A stretch of DNA of 64,000 nucleotides. Source: Mesobacterium_A hydrothermale. Lineage in GTDB: Bacteria > Pseudomonadota > Alphaproteobacteria > Rhodobacterales > Rhodobacteraceae. Under the pieces are notes generated by a model that was not told where the DNA came from, did no database searches, and worked only from the letters and a program-made list of their open reading frames with translations. Below, piece after piece: positions 43,624-52,207 of the stretch. The translations under genes and the position numbers were made by a program. The DNA lies in NCBI RefSeq assembly GCF_035818635.1, contig NZ_JAYLLH010000001.1, positions 217,583-281,582 on the forward strand, in the 5' to 3' direction. The number at the start of each line of letters is the position of its first letter. Within the stretch, counting starts at the first letter, position 1.

Positions 43624-44543
43624 TGACGCAAATCTATCCCAAGGTCGCGCTGATCGGGCTGGGCCTGATCGCGTCGTCAATGTTCTGGGCGATGAAACGC
43701 CGGGGCGTGGCGGGGCATGTTTCGGGCTATGCCCGGTCGCAGGAAACCCGCGACACCGCGCGCCGGATCGGGCTGTGTGACACGGTTTGCGACAGCGCCG
43801 CCGAGGCGGTGACGGAAGCCGACCTGATCGTCTTGGCGGTGCCGGTGGGCGTGATGGGCAAGGTGGCTGCGCAAATTGCGCCGTATCTGAAACCGGGGGC
43901 AACGGTGACCGACGTCGGGTCGGTCAAGGCGTCGGTCGTGGGGATGGTCGCCCCGCTGATCCCCGAAGGCGTGCATTTCGTCCCGGCGCACCCGATGGCG
44001 GGGACAGAGCATTCCGGGCCGGAATCGGGCTTTGCAACGCTGTTCGACAACCGCTGGTGCCTGATCGTGCCGCAGGACGGCGGTGACGAGGCCGCTGTCG
44101 AACGGCTGGAGTCCTTCTGGCAGGCGCTTGGGTCCAATACCGAACGGATGGAACTTGAGCATCACGATCTGGTTTGCGCCGTGGTGAGCCATATTCCGCA
44201 CCTCATCGCCTATACCATGGTGGGCGTGGCAGATGATCTGCGCCGCGTGTCGGACCAGGAGGTCATCAAGTTTTCGGCTGCCGGTTTCCGGGATTTCACC
44301 CGGATCGCGGCGAGTGACCCAACCATGTGGCGCGACGTGTTCCTGACCAACAAGGATGCCACGCTGGAAATCCTTGGCCGGTTCACCGAAGAGCTGTTCG
44401 CGTTGCAACGGGCGATCCGCACCGGGGACGGGGAACAGCTTTTTGATTATTTTACCCGGACACGGGCGATCCGCCGTGGCATTATCGACGCGGGGCAGGA
44501 TACCGAGGCCCCGGATTTCGGACGGACGAAGATCGAGAGATGA
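43623..44543 (+). CDS. prephenate/arogenate dehydrogenase
   Basis: A 306-residue TyrA-type dehydrogenase that makes hydroxyphenylpyruvate or tyrosine from prephenate or arogenate. It has GLGLIASSMFWAM (NAD loop), HPMAGTEHSGPESG (substrate-binding His) and DPTMWRDVFLTNKD. It overlaps hisC by one base and the extensin gene by four bases (ATGA), so the three form one operon. Whether prephenate or arogenate is preferred cannot be read here. Confidence 0.92.
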   Translation: MTQIYPKVALIGLGLIASSMFWAMKRRGVAGHVSGYARSQETRDTARRIGLCDTVCDSAAEAVTEADLIVLAVPVGVMGKVAAQIAPYLKPGATVTDVGSVKASVVGMVAPLIPEGVHFVPAHPMAGTEHSGPESGFATLFDNRWCLIVPQDGGDEAAVERLESFWQALGSNTERMELEHHDLVCAVVSHIPHLIAYTMVGVADDLRRVSDQEVIKFSAAGFRDFTRIAASDPTMWRDVFLTNKDATLEILGRFTEELFALQRAIRTGDGEQLFDYFTRTRAIRRGIIDAGQDTEAPDFGRTKIER

Positions 44544-45406
44544 AACGGCTGATCGCGGCAGTTCTTTTGTTGGCCACTCCGGCGTTTGCAGCAGCGCCCG
44601 AAGCATCGCTGCGCCCGGTGGCGCGCACGGTGGCGCCGGTGATCTCGACCCGGTCGGTGCCGAATGTCCGGCCTGCCTTGCGCCCCGAGGGATTGGTGCC
44701 GGTGGCCCCGCTTCCAGCGATGACACCCTACATGCAGGCGCCCACGTCCGAGGATTTGGCGGCAAACACCGCCGGTGTTGCCGTGGTGCCGGCGTCGATG
44801 GGGCACGCCCGGTCGTTGCGCCCGATGGCGCGGCCCGGGGTCATCGTCGAACAGGCCATGGCCAAGCGCCGCGCGCTGAACCGTGGCAAGGTTTGCGGTG
44901 ACCGGGATTTGCAAGGCGAAGAGATCGGCTTTGTTCCGGGCAAGATCGCGGGCTGCGGCGTGGAGAACGCGGTCAAGCTGCGGTCGGTGTCGGGCATTCC
45001 GCTGAGCCAGCAGGCGATCATGGATTGTACAACCGCGAAGGCGTTGAAAACCTGGGTCGATCGCGGGCTGGTGCCCGCTGTCGGGACCCGCGGGCGCGGC
45101 ATCGCGGAAATCAAGGTCGCGGCGCATTACGCCTGCCGGACCCGCAACAACCAGCCCGGTGCCAAGATTTCCGAACACGGACGTGGCCGGGCGATCGATA
45201 TTTCGGGGGTCCGGTTGAAGGACGGCACCACCGTCACCGTTCTGAACGACTGGAACAACCGCACCTACGGCCGTATCCTGCGCCGCGCGCATGAACGCGC
45301 CTGCGGGATTTTCGGCACCGTGCTGGGCCCGGGGTCGGACGGGTATCACGAGGACCATTTTCATTTCGACACCGCCCGCTATCGCAGCGGGCCCTACTGC
45401 CGCTAA
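44540..45406 (+). CDS. extensin-like protein
   Basis: A 288-residue exported protein with a signal peptide (MKRLIAAVLLLATPAFA) and a long proline/alanine-rich linker to about residue 85. The C-terminal domain (from about residue 110) matches the extensin-like family: CTTAKALKTWVDRGL, SEHGRGRAIDI and YHEDHFHFD. The latter two resemble the metal ligands (H-x6-D and HxH) of LAS/M15 peptidases, so a cell-wall hydrolase role is plausible but unproven. It overlaps the dehydrogenase by 4 bases. Confidence 0.85.
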   Translation: MKRLIAAVLLLATPAFAAAPEASLRPVARTVAPVISTRSVPNVRPALRPEGLVPVAPLPAMTPYMQAPTSEDLAANTAGVAVVPASMGHARSLRPMARPGVIVEQAMAKRRALNRGKVCGDRDLQGEEIGFVPGKIAGCGVENAVKLRSVSGIPLSQQAIMDCTTAKALKTWVDRGLVPAVGTRGRGIAEIKVAAHYACRTRNNQPGAKISEHGRGRAIDISGVRLKDGTTVTVLNDWNNRTYGRILRRAHERACGIFGTVLGPGSDGYHEDHFHFDTARYRSGPYCR

Positions 45407-45466
45407 TCCGCTTGCCCGCCTGCGGCGCGCGGCGCATTCTGGCGCGGCGCAACAGGAGGACGCCCC

Positions 45467-46057
45467 ATGTACAAACTGATCGGAACCGCGGGCACCCGTG
45501 CCTTTCGGGTGCTGTGGATGCTGGAAGAACTCGGGGTCGACTATGACCATCTCGGGGCCGCGCCCCGATCGCCCGACGTGACGGCGGTCAGCCCCTTGGG
45601 CAAGGTGCCGGTGCTGATGGTCGATGACGTGGCGATTCCCGATTCGACGGCGATCCTGACCTTTCTTGCCGACAAACATGGCGCGCTGACCTTTCCGGCG
45701 GGTTCGCTGGAGCGCGCACGACAGGATGCGATGACGTTCCGTGCGCTGGACGAACTGGACGCGGTGCTGTGGGTCGCAGCGCGGCATTCCTTCATCCTGC
45801 CCGAGGAACACCGCGTGCCCGAGGTGAAGAACAGCCTGAAGCACGAATTCCAGCACAACCTGGCGCGCATTGCCGCGGAGATCGAAGGCCCGTTCGTGAT
45901 GGGCGAGACCATGACGATCGCCGACATCGTGCTTTGCCATTGCGGCAGCTGGGCGCGCGCGGCGCAGTTCCCCGATGCCCCGCCGGCCTTTGTCGAGTAC
46001 ATGCGCGGTCTGCGCGGGCGCGAGGCGTTCAAGCGGGCGTCGGCAAAACGGGCGTAG
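45467..46057 (+). CDS. glutathione S-transferase family protein
   Basis: A 196-residue GST. The N-terminal thioredoxin-like domain has AGTRAFRVLWMLEELGVDYDH and the cis-Pro/glutathione segment GKVPVLMVDDVAIPDSTAIL; the C-terminal helical domain begins near residue 85. It conjugates or exchanges glutathione; the substrate is unknown. Hairpins and a repeat follow. Confidence 0.9.
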   Translation: MYKLIGTAGTRAFRVLWMLEELGVDYDHLGAAPRSPDVTAVSPLGKVPVLMVDDVAIPDSTAILTFLADKHGALTFPAGSLERARQDAMTFRALDELDAVLWVAARHSFILPEEHRVPEVKNSLKHEFQHNLARIAAEIEGPFVMGETMTIADIVLCHCGSWARAAQFPDAPPAFVEYMRGLRGREAFKRASAKRA

Positions 46058-46128
46058 GCAGGGGGCGCTGCCCCCTCTGCCGCCTTTGGCGGCATTCACC
46101 CCTGGAGTATTTGCAGAAAGATGAAAGG
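46058..46128 (+). repeat. dispersed intergenic repeat, copy A, with hairpins
   Basis: A stem (agggggc / gccccct, 46060-46076) and a second stem (gccgcc / ggcggc, 46079-46094) follow the GST stop, then the motif cccctggagtatttgcag plus aaagatgaaagg (46099-46128). The motif is almost identical to 54331-54355 and related to 61180-61206 and the reverse copy at 9339-9363. The hairpin gggggcgctgccccc recurs at 61155-61175. Confidence 0.6.
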
Positions 46129-46129
46129 G

Positions 46130-47311
46130 TCAGACGGTTTCCAGCCACCGGGCGGCGTGCTGCCCGGCCCAGAGACCGGTGGCCAGGCAGGCGGTCAGCA
46201 GGTAGCCACCCGTGGGGGCTTCCCAGTCCAGCATTTCACCGGCGCAGAAGGTGCCGGGGCGCGATGTGAGCATCAGGGTCTGGTCGAGCGCTTCGAACGG
46301 GAGGCCGCCCGCAGTCGAGATCGCCTCGTCCATCGGTCTTGGCCCGCGGTGCGGGACGGGTAGGGACTTGAGCGCATGGGCGAGGTGCGCGGGGGTGTCA
46401 GGCAGGGGAGCCAGGCAGTCGCGGATCAGGGCCAGTTTCGCCTTGTCGATCCCAAGGGCCTTGCGCAGGAAATTGCTGAGCGATTGCTTGCCTCTGGGGC
46501 GGGACAGGCGGCGGGTGAGCGTGTCCTCGTCGAGGTCGGGGAAAAGGTCGAGCAAGAGGGGGGCGCCGGCGCGCAAGGCGGGGGTGAGCGGGTAGATCCC
46601 GCCGCCTTCCAGCCCGCGGGCGGAGAGGACGATTTCGCCACGGGAGCGGAGCGGGCCTGCGCTGAGGCCGATATTTTTCAGCGGGGTGCCGAAATGCGCG
46701 GCGATGTGAGGGCTCCAGTTGACACACAGACCGGCGTTTGACGGTGCGAAAGGGGCAAGCGGGAGCCCATCGGACCGGAAGATTTCCGCCCAGGCGCCAT
46801 CTGAGCCAAGGCGGGCCCAACTGGCGCCACCGAGCGCCAGAACGGTGGCGCGGGGGCGCAGGCAAACCGGACCGTCGGGGGTGACGAAGCGCAAACCCGC
46901 ATCGTGCCAGCCCGTCCAGCGCCAGCGGGTGTGGCGGTCAAGCCCCATCGCGTCCAGCCGTTCCAGCCAGGCGCGCAGCAGCGGCGAGGCTTTCATCGAT
47001 TGTGGAAACAGCCGTCCGGTCGAACCGGTAAAGGTGGCCTGTCCGAGCGACTCGGCCCAGGCGCGTACGTTTTCGGGGCCGAACTGATCGAGCACCGGTC
47101 GCAGGCGCCATGCGCGTGTACCATAGGCGGAAAGGAAGGTGTCGAAGGGTTCGACCTTGGTCAGGTTCAGCCCGGATTTTCCGGCCATCAGGAACTTGCG
47201 GCCCAGGGACGGCTTGGCTTCGGCCAGGACTACGCGATGCCCGGCGCTGAGCAGCGCGTCGGCGGCCATCAGCCCGGCGGGACCGCCGCCGATGACCAGC
47301 GCGTCGGTCAT
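46130..47311 (-). CDS. NAD(P)/FAD-dependent oxidoreductase (HI0933/YhiN-like)
   Basis: A 393-residue flavoprotein. The FAD loop is ALVIGGGPAGLMAADALLSAG at the N terminus (shown in part), with GRKFLMAGKSGLNLTKVE, the BaiN/YhiN hallmark, and CAGEMLDWEAPTGGYLL at the C terminus. The reaction is unknown. It overlaps the MscS gene by 4 bases on the same strand. Confidence 0.9.
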   Translation of the reverse strand: MTDALVIGGGPAGLMAADALLSAGHRVVLAEAKPSLGRKFLMAGKSGLNLTKVEPFDTFLSAYGTRAWRLRPVLDQFGPENVRAWAESLGQATFTGSTGRLFPQSMKASPLLRAWLERLDAMGLDRHTRWRWTGWHDAGLRFVTPDGPVCLRPRATVLALGGASWARLGSDGAWAEIFRSDGLPLAPFAPSNAGLCVNWSPHIAAHFGTPLKNIGLSAGPLRSRGEIVLSARGLEGGGIYPLTPALRAGAPLLLDLFPDLDEDTLTRRLSRPRGKQSLSNFLRKALGIDKAKLALIRDCLAPLPDTPAHLAHALKSLPVPHRGPRPMDEAISTAGGLPFEALDQTLMLTSRPGTFCAGEMLDWEAPTGGYLLTACLATGLWAGQHAARWLETV

Positions 47312-48633
47312 TCCTCTTCGAAACCGCGCAGTTCCACGACGCGACGGGGGTAGGGAATCTCTATATCCGCGTCTTTCAGCGCGTTCCAGATCAGGAAGCG
47401 GATCTGCGAGGTGTACTTGTTCTTGCCGTCATCCAGCCCGTTTACCCAGAATTCGACCGCGAAATCGACGCCCGAGTCGCCGAATCCTCGCAGTTCCACA
47501 TCAGGCGGTTCGGGCGTGTCCAGAACGGCGGGGTGGGCGGCGACCGCGGTGCCGACGATGTCGGGTACCCGGTTGATGTCGGTGTCATAGCTGACGGAAA
47601 ACTCGACCTCGTATCGGTTGGACGAGCCCTGATCGGAATAGTTGATGACCCGTGTGGTGATGAAGTCTTCGTTCGGGACAACGATCCAGCGCCCGTCGAA
47701 GGTTTCAAGGATCATCGCGCGGGCGGTGGTTTTCACGATCGTCCCGGCCATCCCGTTGTCGAGTTCGACATAGTCGCCGACCGTGGCCTGCCCTTCGACC
47801 AGAAGAATCACCCCGGAAATGAAGTTGGACGCGATTTTTTGAAGGCCGAAACCAAGACCCACACCGATGGCACCGCCCAGTACGGCAAGCGAGGTGAGCG
47901 GGATACCCATGATGTTCATCAGCAGCAGGAAGGCGAGGCCGAAGATCGTGATTTCCGCCGCCTTGGCCGCGAGCTGCCGGGTGGCGGGACGCATTTCCTC
48001 TTGCTTGTGGATGTAGGTGCCGGTCTGGTCGTTTGACCATCGGCCCAGCCAGAACAGGATCGAGCCGGAAATCACCCCGCGGATCAGCGCCATGACCGAG
48101 AACGAGATATTGCCGAGACTGACGGTGGTGTCATTCAGCCGGTCGGTGACGAGATCCAGCAAGCCAACGGTGTATAGCGCGATGATCGGCAGCAGGATGT
48201 AGCGCCCAAGCACCTTGAGGAACGGATCGGTAATGATTTCACGCACAAGGCTGCGGGCCGCGAGGAAGAGGAAGAATCGCTTGCCGAAGGCGATCACGTC
48301 GCCAGAGCCAAACAGCGTGCGGGTGATGCCTTCGCCGACGCCGGTGAGGACATAAGCCAGAAGCGGCAGCAGAAGCGGTACGAAGATCAGCAGGAAACGC
48401 CGGATCGTGGAGAGGATCGAGGTCGCGTTTTCCTTGGGGGTCAACAGGTGTGTGAGCAGTGGGCGCAGACGCTTGGAAACCAGCCAGGCGGCCAGGAAGG
48501 CCACCACCAGCAGGCCGAACTGTGACCACGCCGCCGGGCTGAGCAGCCATTTCGAGGTGACGTCCCAGCCCTGCAACACGTAGCCCGCGGCCGTTTGGAC
48601 GATCTGCGGCTGTTCTGACAGGTCCCACGCCAT
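47308..48633 (-). CDS. MscS-family mechanosensitive channel
   Basis: A 441-residue inner-membrane channel that opens under membrane tension in osmotic downshock. It has about five helices in the N-terminal half, then the pore-lining region GGAIGVGLGFGLQKIASNFISG and the beta domain VGDYVELDNGMAGTIVKT. The C terminus is an alpha-beta domain. It is head-on to the HNH gene on the other strand and starts at 48633. Confidence 0.93.
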   Translation of the reverse strand: MAWDLSEQPQIVQTAAGYVLQGWDVTSKWLLSPAAWSQFGLLVVAFLAAWLVSKRLRPLLTHLLTPKENATSILSTIRRFLLIFVPLLLPLLAYVLTGVGEGITRTLFGSGDVIAFGKRFFLFLAARSLVREIITDPFLKVLGRYILLPIIALYTVGLLDLVTDRLNDTTVSLGNISFSVMALIRGVISGSILFWLGRWSNDQTGTYIHKQEEMRPATRQLAAKAAEITIFGLAFLLLMNIMGIPLTSLAVLGGAIGVGLGFGLQKIASNFISGVILLVEGQATVGDYVELDNGMAGTIVKTTARAMILETFDGRWIVVPNEDFITTRVINYSDQGSSNRYEVEFSVSYDTDINRVPDIVGTAVAAHPAVLDTPEPPDVELRGFGDSGVDFAVEFWVNGLDDGKNKYTSQIRFLIWNALKDADIEIPYPRRVVELRGFEEE

Positions 48634-48709
48634 GGCTGGCCCCTTGATACCATTTTACAATCCGTCAGACTTTTGCCGAATCCGAGGTTGCGATACAAGG
48701 CGCGCTTTC

Positions 48710-49000
48710 GTGGACAATCCGATTTGCCCCCTGTGTGGGCGCCCGATTCCGCCGGGGCGCCAATCTTTGCACCACCTGATCCCGCGGCTGAAAGGCGGCA
48801 AGGGCGGGCCGACCGTGCTGTTGCACCAGATTTGCCACAAGGAAATTCACGCCACGCTGACCGAAGCAGAACTGGCGCGCGACTTTCACACGGTGGCGGC
48901 GCTCAAGGCGCATCCGCGGCTGGCAAGGTTCCTTGCCTGGGTCGCCAGGCGCCCGCCAGAGTTTCACATCAAGTCCGCGGGTGGGCGGCGCAAGCGCTGA
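48710..49000 (+). CDS. HNH endonuclease-like protein
   Basis: A 96-residue protein with a zinc-binding CPLCGRPI then HHLIPRLKGGKGG and LLHQICHKEIHAT, the HNH pattern. Such small stand-alone HNH proteins are widespread; the substrate is unknown. The start is GTG 48710 with an aagg site 9 bases before; the ATG at 48632 would overlap the start of the divergent MscS gene and lacks a good site. It is not clearly part of a restriction system. Confidence 0.8.
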   Translation: MDNPICPLCGRPIPPGRQSLHHLIPRLKGGKGGPTVLLHQICHKEIHATLTEAELARDFHTVAALKAHPRLARFLAWVARRPPEFHIKSAGGRRKR

Positions 49001-49111
49001 TCTGGTGCGCTTGCGCCACTTAGGTGTCAGCGTGGCCCGATTGCCGATTGGACGCCCACGCGACCCGTGGCTATATGGCGGCGGGCAGTCAGAACAAGAA
49101 AGGCGCGGCGC

Positions 49112-50371
49112 ATGAGAATTCTGTGCATCCACCAGAACTTTCCCGGGCAATACAAGCATCTTGCGCCGGCACTGGCCAAGCTGGGCCATCACGTTGTCGC
49201 ACTGACGCCCAAAGTGGACAAGCCGGTGACATGGAACGGCGTGCATATCGTGCCCTACAAGGTGCAGGGCGCGAGTACCAAGGGCATACACCCCTGGCTT
49301 GCGGATTTCGAAACCAAGATCTTGCGTGGACAAAGCTGCTTTGCCGCGGCGCGGCAGTTGAAGGCCAAGGGATACGCCCCGGACATCATCCTTGCGCATC
49401 ACGGTTGGGGCGAAAGCCTGTTCCTGAAAGACGTCTGGCCCGAGGCGAAGCTGGGCCTCTACTGCGAGCTGTATCACCGGGCGACACAGGAATTTGTCGG
49501 CTTCGACCCGGAGTTCCCCAGCCGTACACCGGAAACCGACGCGCTGCGGCTGCGGCTGAAGAATCTGAACAACCGCCTGCACGAAGAAGTCATGGATGCG
49601 GGAATCAGCCCGACCCAGTTCCAGGCTAGCACGTTCCCCGACCATCATCAGGACCGGATCACGGTTTGCCATGACGGGGTGAACACCGAAGTTGTCGTGC
49701 CCAGGGAAGACGCCGAACTGGCGCTGGACAACGGCACGGTGCTGACCCGCAAGGATGAGGTCATCACCTTCATCAACCGCAACCTGGAACCTTATCGCGG
49801 CTATCACATCTTCATGCGGGCCTTGCCGGACCTACTGAAGCGGCGACCGAACGCGCAAATCGTGATGCTGGGCGGGGACGAAGTCAGCTATGGCGCGCGC
49901 GCGCCCGAGGGCAAGACCTGGAAACAGATATACATCGACGAGGTGCGCGGCCGAATTCCAGACGAAGACTGGGCGCGGGTGCACTACCTGGGTCGTGTGC
50001 CCTATGACCGATTCCTTGCGTTGATGCAGGTCAGCCGGGTGCATGTCTACCTGACCTATCCGTTCGTTCTGTCGTGGTCGCTGCTAGAGGCGATGAGCGC
50101 GGAATGCGCCATCGTAGCCAGCGACACCGCCCCGGTGAAAGAGGTCATCACCGAGGACGAAAATGGCAGAATGGTGAACTTTTTCGACCGCGCGGCGCTG
50201 GTGGAAAAGGTCTGCGATTTGCTGGAGGACGAAGCGGCCCGCAAGCGTCTGGGTCGGAACGCGCGTGCATTCGTCACACAGAATTACGATCTGCGCACCG
50301 TCTGCCTGCCGCAACAGTTGGAATGGGTGGGGCGGCTGGCGCAGACAACCCCGCGCCTTCCGATGGAATGA
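49112..50371 (+). CDS. family 4-type glycosyltransferase
   Basis: A 419-residue glycosyltransferase of the GT-B fold. It opens MRILCIHQNFPGQYKHLAPA, has the donor-site segment NRNLEPYRGYHIFMRALPDL, VMLGGDE, and SWSLLEAMSAECAIVASDTAP (an E-x7-E-like motif). It probably uses a sugar nucleotide to modify an exopolysaccharide, LPS or protein. ATG 49112 is chosen. No polysaccharide cluster surrounds it. Confidence 0.87.
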   Translation: MRILCIHQNFPGQYKHLAPALAKLGHHVVALTPKVDKPVTWNGVHIVPYKVQGASTKGIHPWLADFETKILRGQSCFAAARQLKAKGYAPDIILAHHGWGESLFLKDVWPEAKLGLYCELYHRATQEFVGFDPEFPSRTPETDALRLRLKNLNNRLHEEVMDAGISPTQFQASTFPDHHQDRITVCHDGVNTEVVVPREDAELALDNGTVLTRKDEVITFINRNLEPYRGYHIFMRALPDLLKRRPNAQIVMLGGDEVSYGARAPEGKTWKQIYIDEVRGRIPDEDWARVHYLGRVPYDRFLALMQVSRVHVYLTYPFVLSWSLLEAMSAECAIVASDTAPVKEVITEDENGRMVNFFDRAALVEKVCDLLEDEAARKRLGRNARAFVTQNYDLRTVCLPQQLEWVGRLAQTTPRLPME

Positions 50372-50872
50372 TCAGAGCCTGCTGTCCTGCGCGCGCAACT
50401 GGCGGGCGCGGGTCAGAATCGCGTCTTCGATCGCACGGGTGGTCGCCGCGTTGGCCGGACCAGAGCGCGTCATCAATGCCAGGTTCAACGAGCGCGCATC
50501 CAGTGCCGGATCGGAAATATGCACGGTGGCGCGATAGGCACGACCGCCCCCCGGCGGGGTGCCATACCCGGTTGTGATAACGCCGGTGAAGGGGTCAACT
50601 GTCTGAACCGGCAGGAAATCCAGCACGTCCAGCGCCGCGAACCAGATGTACTTGTTCACCGCGCCGACCTTGCCGGCATCGTCGCGTTTCTTGAACAGAT
50701 CCCACAGCGTGCTCGTCGGGCGGGGCTTGTCCTGATAGATGATGTCCTGGACCAGTTCGTCCGCCGGTGGCGTTTCAACAGGGGCCCGGGCCGCGCCACG
50801 GTTCGCGCATCCAGAGGTGACCGCGAGGGCAGCGGTGAGTCCGGCGATCACGGCGATACGCAAGTGAGTCAT
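50372..50872 (-). CDS. DUF3576 lipoprotein
   Basis: A 166-residue exported protein. The N-terminal signal (MTHLRIAVIAGLTAALAV) ends in a lipobox-like TSGC, although the -3 position is Thr rather than Leu, so lipidation is likely but not certain. The rest matches the DUF3576 family of Alphaproteobacteria (LWDLFKKRDDAGKVGAVNKY). Function is unknown. It is convergent with the glycosyltransferase gene and divergent from the porin gene; an aaggag site is 10 bases before ATG 50872. Confidence 0.85.
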   Translation of the reverse strand: MTHLRIAVIAGLTAALAVTSGCANRGAARAPVETPPADELVQDIIYQDKPRPTSTLWDLFKKRDDAGKVGAVNKYIWFAALDVLDFLPVQTVDPFTGVITTGYGTPPGGGRAYRATVHISDPALDARSLNLALMTRSGPANAATTRAIEDAILTRARQLRAQDSRL

Positions 50873-51148
50873 TTCTGGCGGCTCCTTGTGGGTCTGACTG
50901 GTCTGAACCATGTCCGAAAACCTCTTACCTGCCGAGCGTTGCGGCGACAAGTCAGAGATTCCTGCGCGGGGATCTGCCGATATGGGCCTTGGCAGGGCAA
51001 TCTTGTGGCAAATGCGCATCACTGATCCACTTGCTGGACTTCTGCCCGGGACACCCGCTTGCAAACCGTTGGGCTGAAAGAGCATAGAAAGCCCATCAAC
51101 GCCGGGCATCCGGAATGATACGTGCCTTTCGAACACATGAGGGAAACA

Positions 51149-52099
51149 ATGAAAAAGATCCTGTTCGCGACCACTGCTCTGGTTGCAACCGCGGGTGTCG
51201 CTTCGGCAGAGATTGCCATCACCGGCTCCGCAGAAATCGGTATCCTGGGCGGCGACGGCCTGTCGGCAATCGCTGGCGCATACGGCAACAACACCCAGTT
51301 CCACACCGACATCGACGTGAACTTCTCGATGTCCGGCACCGCAGACAACGGTCTGACCTTCGGTGCGTCGGTTGACCTGGACGAAAACGGTGCATTCAGC
51401 AACACCACCCAGGGTGGCGAAACCTACTTCATCGCTTCCGGCCCGTTCAAGCTGTCGATGGGTGACACCGACGGTGCATTCGACGCAGCCCTGACCGAAA
51501 TCGGCATCGGTGGCTCGATCGACGACGCACACACCACCCACGCTGGCTACAACGGCAACTCCGGCCTGGACGGCACCTACGACGGCCAGATCGCAACTGC
51601 TTCGTACTCCGCTTCGGGCTTCACCGGCTACCTGTCGGTTGAAATCGATGACACCGGCACCGGCGACGCAGTCTACGGCCTGGGCTTCAAATACGCAGCC
51701 AACATGGCTGGCCTGGACCTGTCCGTTGGCCTGGGTTACCAGACCACCGACACCAACGGCGGCGCAGCCGGCGGCGACATCGACATCTGGGGTATCAGCC
51801 TCGCAACGACCTTCTCGAACGGTCTGCAGGCAATCCTGAACTACTCCGACCGCGATGCAGCTGGCGTCAGCACCACCTACACCGGCATCGGCCTGGGCTA
51901 CTCCATGAACGCCCTGACCATCGGTGTGAACTACGGTGAATTCGACACCGCAGGCGCAACCACCAACGGTTACGGCCTGGCCGTGAACTACGACCTGGGC
52001 GGTGGCCTGGTTGCTCAGTTCGGCTACGGTGCAGAAGACCTGGCAGGCCCGGGCGGCACCTCGGACCAGTGGTCGATGGGTCTGGCAATGAGCTTCTAA
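51149..52099 (+). CDS. outer-membrane porin
   Basis: A 316-residue porin with a cleavable signal peptide (MKKILFATTALVATAGVASA) and alternating beta-strand character through to the C-terminal Phe (WSMGLAMSF), which fits outer-membrane insertion. It resembles small Rhodobacter porins. Codon use is noticeably restricted (AAC, ACC, GGC, CTG almost exclusively), as in highly expressed genes. It is followed by a strong terminator. The promoter region is 50873-51148. Confidence 0.9.
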   Translation: MKKILFATTALVATAGVASAEIAITGSAEIGILGGDGLSAIAGAYGNNTQFHTDIDVNFSMSGTADNGLTFGASVDLDENGAFSNTTQGGETYFIASGPFKLSMGDTDGAFDAALTEIGIGGSIDDAHTTHAGYNGNSGLDGTYDGQIATASYSASGFTGYLSVEIDDTGTGDAVYGLGFKYAANMAGLDLSVGLGYQTTDTNGGAAGGDIDIWGISLATTFSNGLQAILNYSDRDAAGVSTTYTGIGLGYSMNALTIGVNYGEFDTAGATTNGYGLAVNYDLGGGLVAQFGYGAEDLAGPGGTSDQWSMGLAMSF

Positions 52100-52125
52100 T
52101 AGCTCATAACCAACTCGGTTAAGGG

Positions 52126-52154
52126 AAGAGCGGGCTTTGGCCCGCTCTTTTCTT
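52126..52154 (+). terminator. terminator after the porin gene
   Basis: A 9-bp stem (agagcgggc / gcccgctct) around tttg, followed by tttcttttg. It begins 27 bases after the porin stop. Confidence 0.85.
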
Positions 52155-52207
52155 TTGTGGCGCTGATATGTAGTCAGGGGCAGGGCAGTCCAATAAACGA
52201 GGCAAGC

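Noticed and set aside
48632..48709. An upstream ATG start for the HNH gene
   Set aside because: It overlaps the MscS start region, lacks a good ribosome site and adds residues not seen in the family. GTG 48710 is preferred.
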